Assembly (NCBI GenBank): GCA_964631295.1
Contig: CAZVXI010000046.1
Location: 1 to 20,147, forward strand
Direction: 5' to 3'
DNA: 20,147 bases
From: CAZVXI01 sp964631295
Lineage (GTDB): Bacteria > Planctomycetota > Phycisphaerae > Phycisphaerales > SM1A02
The notes beneath the pieces are model-generated. The model did not search any database. It worked only from the letters and a program-made list of their open reading frames with translations, and had not been told where the DNA came from. The position numbers were made by a program, and so were the translations under genes. Of this stretch, positions 15,101 to 20,147 are shown piece by piece. Every line of letters starts with the position of its first letter. The first letter of the stretch is position 1.

Positions 15101-15507
15101 CGGAGTTCAATGCCGTGCAGAACACATATCTCTCAGTTTTTCAGGTACTCGGTGGCCTCGGATTGCTGCTCGGCGTGGCAGGCCTCGGCGTGTTCGTCTC
15201 GCGCAATGTGATCGAGCGCCGACGCGAGCTGGCCCTGCTCCGAGCCGTCGGCTTCACCGCGCGGACCGGGCGGAGGCTGGTGATATCGGAACATGTGTTC
15301 CTCCTGCTGCTGGGTGTTCTCGTCGGAGCAGGCGCGGCTGCTGTCGCGTTGTTGCCGATCGCGCGAGACGGAACCACGGACATGCCGATCGGCCTGATAT
15401 TGGCGATTCTTGGCGGTCTGATGGCAAATGGCGTGCTCTGGGTGGTACTCGCAGCTCGCTGGGCGTTGCGCGGCGATTTGCTCGCCTCATTGCAGCGCGA
15501 TGCATGA
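12181..15507 (+). CDS. Large FtsX/MacB-type ABC transporter permease (1108 aa)
   Basis: About ten membrane helices are visible: near 18-39; three at about 507-533, 553-588 and 604-625 (first FtsX unit); three at about 655-674, 684-707 and 731-751; and three at about 985-1008, 1032-1060 and 1067-1092 (second FtsX unit). Two large extracytoplasmic domains lie at about 40-500 and 755-980. The first contains a Gly/Ser linker (GSGSGGGS near 319-326). Both FtsX units carry the cytosolic coupling motif: Q-I-G-L-Q-R-A-I-G-F-T at 539-549 and R-R-R-E-L-A-L-L-R-A-V-G-F-T at 1013-1026. This is the duplicated layout of large FtsX-domain permeases. With the upstream ATPase it should form a type VII-like ABC system that moves substrate from the membrane or periplasm rather than across the inner membrane. 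The ATGA overlap with the ATPase gene supports a fixed pair. The substrate is unknown. Confidence 0.9.
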   Translation: MNRWRLILQTTAYYWRTNVGVVIGIMIATAVLTGALITGDSIRQTLRAQAVERIGQMDFAMVTGDRFFRDDLAERTESSLDGVSCVPVINVRGIVATPDGSRTARDVNLLGVDQQFFELAPQPFKVDPTKDGWLINDRLAAELGAEAGDELIIRMEKPSALPRESVLADSQDYSFAARSVVGKVIGATEFGNFGLTVSPVPQANIFVPLSWLQEQLELDDRANTLLVRAQDGTRVEDVDAAVQAVFTIADAQTELAALPGTSTAELHTQRIFIDPPIASLAASGEATATGILTYFVNTIAHADRETPYSMITGIGSLQGSGSGGGSAIADTVRPVDLRDDEIVINDWLADDLAASPGDTLRIAYFVLDENDQLVERERAFTVRQVVPMEGLAADRTLMPEFPGIATAESSRDWEPGMPIDLGRVRDKDEDYWQDHRGTPKAFITLAAAQDMWANRYGDLTAIRMPKAEMSAAQSRLREQLNPASLGFHVRDVRTPALAASNPATDFGLLLLGLSSFLIGASLVLTALLFVLTAQQRASQIGLQRAIGFTTRAAGRILLIEAAALAVIGCIVGGLLSVLYTAAILAALTGIWSDAVAGTSLSLHVSPVSIAIGLGASFAIAWLSMRVAIHQLMRRDALSLLRDLPSQSSSPRNRPWLSLGVVAASFVGVMVIVTTGGADGPDASRFFSAGALSLIAGIALCRVVLVLLNRGRSSAQLSIIGLGIRNNARRIGRGLAVTWMLASGVFLVGSISVHQLDAWEDAAARDSGTGGFAFVGETSIAIPADLNSQRGRDAFGLTEDDLAGMSFVSMRVRAGDEASCLNLNRPQTPRMLGVDPDKLAQRGAFTFARWDQDLASNGSWTLLDADLGNGRVPVIVDDTSAMWSLHKSIGDSIEYVDESGRPFDAVIVGTIAASILQGNVLVSEDHFRSRYPTTGGFRMFLIDAPGADRDESAPTLERALSDVGMQMQAAAERLAEFNAVQNTYLSVFQVLGGLGLLLGVAGLGVFVSRNVIERRRELALLRAVGFTARTGRRLVISEHVFLLLLGVLVGAGAAAVALLPIARDGTTDMPIGLILAILGGLMANGVLWVVLAARWALRGDLLASLQRDA

Positions 15508-15541
15508 GCCGGTTTCACGTTCCGGACCACAGACCCGCTGG

Positions 15542-15547
15542 TACAAT
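15542..15547 (+). promoter_or_regulatory. Possible -10 hexamer (TACAAT) for the 15576 gene pair
   Basis: TACAAT lies 28 nt before the start at 15576, in the 68-nt gap after the permease gene. It is identical to the hexamer upstream of 276. No good -35 is seen (TTCCGG at 15520-15525 is 16 nt away and poor). It may mark a promoter that separates this gene pair from the long upstream run. Confidence 0.3.
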
Positions 15548-15575
15548 CATCTGAATGCGAAATCTGGAGATCCCC

Positions 15576-16940
15576 ATGCACAGCCGAATGATCATCGCTG
15601 CAGCAGTGACATGTCTGTCCCCCACGCTGTTATCCAATGCCATCGCAGATGATGGCGACTGGCCGTCGTTCCGTGGCCCACAAGCCTCGGGCGTTGAACA
15701 CGGCACCAAGACTGCCACCACATGGAACGTTGAGACGGGCGAGAACATCCGCTGGAAGGTCGACCTGCCCGGCATGGCGCATTCGAGCCCGGTGATTGCC
15801 GGCGACCGATTGTTCATCACGAATGCCGTCCGAAAGGACGGGGACGCAGCACTGACGGTGGGCCTCTACGGCAGCATCGGCTCAGTTGAGAACGAAGGCC
15901 CCCACGACTTCAACCTTGTATGCTTTGACAAGAACACCGGAGAGTTGATCTGGCGACGGACGGCTCGCACCGGCGTGCCGCAGGTGAAGCGTCACCCCAA
16001 GGGGAGTCACGCAGCTTCATCGCCTGCAACCAACGGCTCGCACGTCGTCGCATTCTTCGGATCGGAAGGACTCTACTGCTACGACATTGACGGCAACCTC
16101 AAATGGTCGAAAGACTTCGGCGTTCTCGATTCGAGCTACTTTGCCATGCCGACCGACAGCCAGTGGGGCTTCGCCAGTTCACCGGTGATTCACGACGATC
16201 TGGTGATTGTTCAGGTGGATGTCATCGGCGACTCGTTTGTTGCTGCGTTTGATTTGACGACAGGTGAGCAGCGCTGGCGCACGCCGCGTGATGAAGTGCC
16301 GACATGGTCGACGCCGACCGTTGATGTTCGCGATGGTCGCGCACAGGTCATCTGCAATGGCTGGAAGCGCATGGCTGCGTACGACCTGAAGACGGGCAAG
16401 GAACTCTGGCATCTGCAATCACAGGCCGGTGGTGATATTCCCGTCCCGACGCCGGTTGTCTCTGATGATCTTCTTTACCTCACCAACGCGCATGGGCGAG
16501 TCGCGCCCATTCTGGCTGTCAAGGCACATGCCGCCGGAGAACTGCAGCTTTCGGATGCAGAGGACGACATCGCGTGGCACTATGCCGACCGGCGCGGCAA
16601 CTACATGCAGACACCGATTGAGTACGGCGACCTGATCTTCTTCTGCTCAGACGCCGGCATCATGAGTTGCTACAACAAAAACACCGGAGAAATGCACTTT
16701 CGCGAACGACTCGGCTCCGGGCAGACAGGTTTCACCGCGTCTCCGGTCGCCGTCGACGGAAAGATATATTACACGAGCGAAACCGGCGAGATATACATCG
16801 TCCGGGCAGCAAACGAGTTTGAAGTCATTACGGTCAACCCGATGGGTACCGAGTGTATGGCAACACCTGCCATCTCCGACGGCACAATCTACTGGCGTAC
16901 ACGCAAGGGCCTGATCGCCGTCAAGCCAAAGGGTGAATGA
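15576..16940 (+). CDS. Secreted PQQ-like beta-propeller protein
   Basis: The start at 15576 is preferred over an in-frame ATG at 15555 because GGAGA at 15566-15570 is well spaced and a clean signal peptide begins there: MHSRMIIAAAVTCLSPTLL, with likely cleavage after S-N-A-I-A. The mature protein opens D-W-P-S-F-R-G-P, a start common in planctomycete propeller proteins. Blade motifs recur through the chain, such as LVCFDKNTGELIWRRTA, VAAFDLTTGEQRWRT and AAYDLKTGKELWHLQ. The 454-residue length fits one propeller. Quinoprotein dehydrogenase catalytic residues are not recognisable, so a binding, scaffold or polysaccharide-associated role is as likely as an enzyme. The 3' end (EFEVITVNPMG, then ATPAI) resembles the partial propeller gene at the right edge, so the two are probably paralogues. 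The stop overlaps the TonB-like gene as ATGA. Confidence 0.85.
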   Translation: MHSRMIIAAAVTCLSPTLLSNAIADDGDWPSFRGPQASGVEHGTKTATTWNVETGENIRWKVDLPGMAHSSPVIAGDRLFITNAVRKDGDAALTVGLYGSIGSVENEGPHDFNLVCFDKNTGELIWRRTARTGVPQVKRHPKGSHAASSPATNGSHVVAFFGSEGLYCYDIDGNLKWSKDFGVLDSSYFAMPTDSQWGFASSPVIHDDLVIVQVDVIGDSFVAAFDLTTGEQRWRTPRDEVPTWSTPTVDVRDGRAQVICNGWKRMAAYDLKTGKELWHLQSQAGGDIPVPTPVVSDDLLYLTNAHGRVAPILAVKAHAAGELQLSDAEDDIAWHYADRRGNYMQTPIEYGDLIFFCSDAGIMSCYNKNTGEMHFRERLGSGQTGFTASPVAVDGKIYYTSETGEIYIVRAANEFEVITVNPMGTECMATPAISDGTIYWRTRKGLIAVKPKGE

Positions 16941-17953
16941 CCTATCCGAGCGGCTCATCAACGAAGTATTCCATGAGCAAATCACAGCAGACATCGATTC
17001 GCATTGGCGTAGTTCGGATGCCTTCACTGTGTGCTGCGCTGCTCGCCGCAGTTTTCGTGCACGCAATCGTCCTCACTGGGATTGCAGCGTTTTACGCCTG
17101 GTCATCGCAGGATCGCTCGCCTGCACCGCCAAAGCCGCTGTACACGATGGGCCAGCCAATTCAGGTGCAGTTGGCTGATCCGCCGGTGCAAGAGCCAGTG
17201 CCGGCGCATGAACCAGATACGCCCCCCCCTGCCAATGCGGATATGGAGCCAACCGAAACGTCCTCCCCTGATCCGACATCTGAGCCGGTCACGTCCAACG
17301 CGCTGCAACCTCATCAATCGCAGACGAACCGCGCAGATGAACAGGCACGCACGGCTGAATCGATTTGGAGACGCCGAGTCGTAACGCGCTCCATTGAGCG
17401 TCAGATCACACAAACGGCCGACTCGCTCGCTGCAATCATCGCGCGGCTTCCAGAGTTGCTCGAACAAGCCGCGCCTGAGCCGCCCCCCTTACTTTCTGAG
17501 AGTGGAGCAGATGAACCATCAGAGCCGGCATTCGCGGCACTCGCCGACCCGACGCCACCGGCAGACGAGACGGACACGGCAGCCGATCGCCCCATTGATC
17601 AACCTGACACAAGCGCCGAGCAAATCAAGACTGGGTCAGAGTCAAAGGCCAAATCGAAACCCGCTGCGACAGGCCTGACGCGTGTCGCAGCCATCCAGCG
17701 CGTGCCAACGCCGACGTATCCTGAACGAGCACGACGTGCCGGCCATGAGGGCACCGTACTTGTTGAGGTTGAAATACTTGCTGACGGGTCAGTCGGCGAT
17801 GTTGCGCTGCATCAGTCCAGTGGCTACCGCACACTCGACCGCGCTGCAACCCGTGCCGCCAGACGTGGGCGTTACGCGCCAGCAATGCAAGAAGGGACAG
17901 CGATCACCGCGTGGCTGATTGTGCCCTTCGAGTTCAAAATCGAAGACCGCTGA
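16937..17953 (+). CDS. TonB-family protein with C-terminal TonB domain
   Basis: This 338-residue protein has the TonB plan. A short cytosolic N-terminus precedes one membrane helix (about 31-55, LCAALLAAVFVHAIVLTGI). A long periplasmic linker rich in Pro, Glu, Ala and Thr (about 60-255) follows, then a C-terminal TonB domain (about 258-335). That domain carries the hallmark T-Y-P-E-R-A-R-R-A-G-H-E-G-T-V and V-E-I-L-A-D-G-S-V, then the S-G-Y-R-x-L-D-R-A-A repeat. TonB proteins pass proton-motive-force energy from ExbB/ExbD to outer-membrane receptors, but no exbB, exbD or receptor gene is in the window. ATG 16937 overlaps the propeller stop (ATGA); an in-frame ATG at 16973 is an alternative start that would leave the helix intact. 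A stretch near 140-175 looks helical rather than Pro-rich, which is less usual for a TonB linker. The gene ends 5 nt before a convergent gene. Confidence 0.87.
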   Translation: MTYPSGSSTKYSMSKSQQTSIRIGVVRMPSLCAALLAAVFVHAIVLTGIAAFYAWSSQDRSPAPPKPLYTMGQPIQVQLADPPVQEPVPAHEPDTPPPANADMEPTETSSPDPTSEPVTSNALQPHQSQTNRADEQARTAESIWRRRVVTRSIERQITQTADSLAAIIARLPELLEQAAPEPPPLLSESGADEPSEPAFAALADPTPPADETDTAADRPIDQPDTSAEQIKTGSESKAKSKPAATGLTRVAAIQRVPTPTYPERARRAGHEGTVLVEVEILADGSVGDVALHQSSGYRTLDRAATRAARRGRYAPAMQEGTAITAWLIVPFEFKIEDR

Positions 17954-17960
17954 GCGGCTT
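17935..17960. terminator. Possible weak shared terminator between convergent genes
   Basis: A short hairpin spans both stop codons. AAG at 17943-17945 pairs with CTT at 17958-17960, and CCGC at 17947-17950 pairs with GCGG at 17954-17957, with A17946 bulged and a TGA loop. Read on the minus strand it is followed by CGATTTTG, a run of four T. The plus side has no T-run. The stem is short, so this is tentative. It is the only terminator-like element available for two genes that converge with a 5-nt gap. Confidence 0.35.
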
Positions 17961-19191
17961 ACTTCCATGTCAGGACGCGCAACCCGTCTTGCTCACGGAT
18001 GACAAGTTCCCCTTCTGCGACGGCAATATGGGCCCACGTATCTGACTCAGTCAGTTGTACGTCATCGAATGGTTCGTACACTTCAGGGTTTGCCTTGATC
18101 AGACGCAGCAGGCCCGAATCACTGAGCGAGAGTATGCGATCGCCTTGTGCAACGAGCGACCAGTAGTTGTCGCCGGTCGGCGGCGATATCCACATGACCT
18201 CACCATCGCTCAACCGCGTGCAGCAGAAACGATTGCTGCGGTTCAGGAAATACGCATGGCCATTGACAACAACCGGTGACGTCATGTAGCCCTGCAGATT
18301 GTTGTCCCATCGGACCTGGACATCCCAGCCTTCTTCCTCTCGCGTCACGTCCAGCATTTGACAGCGACCACCATACGGAGCAGTCAATATGCCGCCGTCC
18401 ACCACGATGGGAGTGAGTATGTTCATGCCACGAAACGACTTGATCGGCGTCTTCCAGAAGACCTCACCGGTCTCCGGGTCAACTCCGCTGAGCGTCTCGC
18501 GTCCGAGGACGACAAGTTGAGGCACGCCATCCAGTGTTGCCATGATCGGCGATGAAAACGCACTGCCCATCATGCCCCCTTTATCTTCGAGAGTTCGCCA
18601 GACGAGTTCTCCCTTGACTTTGGTGAGTTTGCAGAATGACGCACCAGCCTGCACATATACATGTTCATCAGTTACAAGCGGAGAACACACGAATCCAAAG
18701 TCCGGGTCCGGCGCACCGAGCTTCTCAACGAAGTCGAACCGCCAGTGTTCTTCGCCAGTCGCAGCGTCGAGGCAGACAAGAACATCCCGCATACCAGCAA
18801 CATAGAGTCGTCCATCGCTGAGCGCCGGCGTTGCACGAATCCATGATCCGTTCTTCGATGCAAAGAACGGAACTTCCATCGCACCTTCCCAGACGACTTC
18901 CCACTTCAGTTCGCCCGATCTCCGGTTGTATGCCTGGACGACTTCGCTTCGCTCGTCGCGCGTTTCCGCCGTGAAGATCATATCTTCAGACATCACGGGT
19001 CCGCAGTAGCTTGGACCGAGATCATCGACGTACCATTTTGTCTGCACGTTCTCTGGTTCCAGCCGCTCAGGCCAAGTCGGGCCCGACCACTGGCCAGTCC
19101 GCTCCGGCCCACGCCACTGCCTCCAGAGTTGATCCTCACCCGTTTGAACGGTGCCCATCGCAAGCAGAGCGGACATCACGATTTGCAGCAT
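17959..19191 (-). CDS. Secreted PQQ-like beta-propeller protein
   Basis: This 410-residue protein has a hydrophobic N-terminus (MLQIVMSALLAMGTVQTG) that looks like a short signal peptide lacking a basic start. The mature part begins Q-L-W-R-Q-W-R-G-P, the planctomycete propeller opening. Blade-like repeats such as VVQAYNRRSGELKWEV, LVCLDAATGEEHWRFD and LSGVDPETGEVFWKT indicate a PQQ-like or BamB-like beta-propeller. No redox catalytic motif is evident. AGGGAGG (complement of 19197-19203) lies 5 nt before the ATG and is the best Shine-Dalgarno in the window. The gene lies downstream of the other minus-strand propeller gene but behind a terminator-like hairpin, so transcription may be partly separate. 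It converges on the TonB-like gene. Confidence 0.85.
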   Translation of the reverse strand: MLQIVMSALLAMGTVQTGEDQLWRQWRGPERTGQWSGPTWPERLEPENVQTKWYVDDLGPSYCGPVMSEDMIFTAETRDERSEVVQAYNRRSGELKWEVVWEGAMEVPFFASKNGSWIRATPALSDGRLYVAGMRDVLVCLDAATGEEHWRFDFVEKLGAPDPDFGFVCSPLVTDEHVYVQAGASFCKLTKVKGELVWRTLEDKGGMMGSAFSSPIMATLDGVPQLVVLGRETLSGVDPETGEVFWKTPIKSFRGMNILTPIVVDGGILTAPYGGRCQMLDVTREEEGWDVQVRWDNNLQGYMTSPVVVNGHAYFLNRSNRFCCTRLSDGEVMWISPPTGDNYWSLVAQGDRILSLSDSGLLRLIKANPEVYEPFDDVQLTESDTWAHIAVAEGELVIREQDGLRVLTWK

Positions 19192-19196
19192 AAAAA

Positions 19197-19203
19197 CCTC
19201 CCT
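19197..19203 (-). promoter_or_regulatory. Strong Shine-Dalgarno (AGGGAGG) deciding the 19191 start
   Basis: The minus strand reads AGGGAGG then TTTTT and ATG. The spacing of 5 nt and near-perfect anti-SD match fix the start at 19191. Most other genes here have weak or no Shine-Dalgarno, so this one stands out. Confidence 0.6.
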
Positions 19204-19212
19204 GTCGATCTG

Positions 19213-19248
19213 AAAAAACCCATCGCCCGCCTGACGCTTCGCCGGGCG
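19213..19248 (-). terminator. Likely intrinsic terminator after the right-edge propeller gene
   Basis: On the minus strand CGCCCG (complement of 19243-19248) pairs with CGGGCG (complement of 19224-19229) across a 13-nt loop. After five intervening bases comes TTTTTT (complement of 19213-19218). The stem is only 6 bp but all G/C, and the T-run is clear. It lies 35 nt past the TGA at 19285-19283 and before the start at 19191, so it would separate the two minus-strand propeller genes. Confidence 0.55.
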
Positions 19249-19282
19249 GCTCGCTGGGTTTCATCTGTGAAGCCGATCTGGC

Positions 19283-20147
19283 TCACTCGCTTGCTGGCCC
19301 GGGCGTGCCCGCCTGAGTTTCAGCGATGCAATACAGGTGCTTATCACCTCGGATGTACATCACATTGCCGACAATCGCGGGCGTCGCATTGATGCCCTCA
19401 CCGAGGCTGTTGGTTCGGACGAGTTCGAACTCGGGCGACTCACGAATGACCGCAACATCGCCTTCACGCCCGCTCACGAAGAAGTGCCCGCCGGCACCAA
19501 CGATGGATGCATAGACGTTGCCCAGTTGGCCGAGCCGCTGACCCGCATAATGCTGCTCGCCTGTCTCTGCGTTGAAGCAGGAAAGAATGCCGTTGTTACT
19601 GCCGAGGAAATACAGCCGGCCATTCGCGAGCATCCCGGAGGGCACATATGGCGTACCGCGGTCATGCGACCACACGATTGCGTCGGTGCTCTCCAACTCG
19701 CCCGTGGCTTTGGCGAGATCAATCGCGAGGAGCACGCTGCCTCGGAAGCCACTCATCAGGTATGCGCGGCCGTTGAAAAGAATCGGCGTGGGAATCGCAT
19801 TGACGGTCAGGCCGCGTGAACGCCAGATCTCCTCACCTGTCTTGAGGTTGTACGCGATGCAGTTGTTGGTGCCCGGCAGAATCGCCTGCGCAACACCATC
19901 GACGACCGCGATCGCTGGCGTGGCCCACGTCGTTGGTTCATTTCGATCGCGTCGCCATATCTCCTCGCCGGTGTTCTTGTTGAGCGCTACGACAAACGAA
20001 TCGCCTTCGTGATCCCACGGGACGACAAGCACATCATCGTGCAACGCAGGAGAGGCACCTTCGCCGAACGCGTTTCGCGTGCGCATATCGCCGAGGTCTT
20101 TCTCCCAGACGACCTTGCCACTCATGTCGAGGCAGAACAGGCCGCGT
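19283..20147 (-). CDS. PQQ-like beta-propeller protein, 5' end beyond the window
   Basis: The frame is open to the right edge and the reading before the first internal Met is typical propeller sequence (RGLFCLDMSGKVVW), so the gene starts outside the window. About 287 residues are visible. Blade repeats include VVALNKNTGEEIWRRD, CIAYNLKTGEEIWRSRG and ILSCFNAETGEQHY. The C-terminus, with EFELVRTNSLGEGINATPAI and a Thr/Pro/Gly-rich end, resembles the 3' part of the propeller protein at 15576, so they are probably paralogues. No enzyme motif is seen in the visible part. The gene is followed by a likely intrinsic terminator. Confidence 0.82.
   Translation of the reverse strand, partial: RGLFCLDMSGKVVWEKDLGDMRTRNAFGEGASPALHDDVLVVPWDHEGDSFVVALNKNTGEEIWRRDRNEPTTWATPAIAVVDGVAQAILPGTNNCIAYNLKTGEEIWRSRGLTVNAIPTPILFNGRAYLMSGFRGSVLLAIDLAKATGELESTDAIVWSHDRGTPYVPSGMLANGRLYFLGSNNGILSCFNAETGEQHYAGQRLGQLGNVYASIVGAGGHFFVSGREGDVAVIRESPEFELVRTNSLGEGINATPAIVGNVMYIRGDKHLYCIAETQAGTPGPASE

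Noticed and set aside
1..20147. CRISPR arrays, tRNA or rRNA genes, insertion sequences, integrases
   Set aside because: I saw no regularly spaced direct repeats, tRNA-like cloverleaf, rRNA sequence, or transposase or integrase motif on either strand.

Overview
The window reads as about 20 kb of chromosome from a planctomycete-type bacterium, possibly a Phycisphaerae-like lineage. That assignment is inference. It rests on four PQQ-like beta-propeller proteins in one window, secreted proteins that begin with a W-x-x-FRGP/WRGP motif, a family-4 glycosyltransferase with a Cys-rich N-terminus, a half-length EamA protein, and the remnant of a RedB-like thioredoxin-fold protein. Base composition is moderately GC-rich and coding density is high. 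I see no tRNA, rRNA, CRISPR, transposase or other mobile element.

Left part (1-3248): the 3' end of an unidentified gene (2-184), then an acidic all-helical cytosolic protein (276-947). This gene converges on, and overlaps by 9 nt, a complete UbiB/ABC1 atypical kinase with two C-terminal membrane helices (939-2627, minus). The 621-bp gap 2628-3248 is not empty. Its minus strand carries a decayed RedB-like thioredoxin-fold gene (about 2757-3002) with an in-frame stop and one redox Cys replaced.

Centre (3249-15507): ten plus-strand genes packed head to tail, probably one long operon. In order they are a PQQ-propeller lipoprotein, a HemN/HemW-like radical SAM protein, a GT4 glycosyltransferase, a hotdog thioesterase, a half-size EamA membrane protein, a PaaK-like adenylate-forming CoA ligase, a chorismate lyase-like protein, a flavin-dependent halogenase-like oxidoreductase, a LolD/MacB-type ABC ATPase and an 1108-residue FtsX-type permease. 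Four junctions are ATGA stop-start overlaps and a fifth overlaps by 38 nt. The middle genes together suggest a small aromatic pathway: chorismate to a hydroxybenzoate, to its CoA thioester, to FAD-dependent oxidation or halogenation, perhaps with glycosylation and ABC-driven export. No ketosynthase or acyl carrier protein is present, so the product is unknown. This is the best candidate here for an undescribed system.

Right part (15576-20147): a secreted PQQ-propeller gene overlaps a TonB-like gene by 4 nt. The TonB-like gene converges with a 5-nt gap on a minus-strand PQQ-propeller gene. A further PQQ-propeller gene, cut by the right edge, lies upstream of that on the minus strand, separated by a likely intrinsic terminator.

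Functions are inferred from motifs read by eye and from family knowledge; no database search was run.
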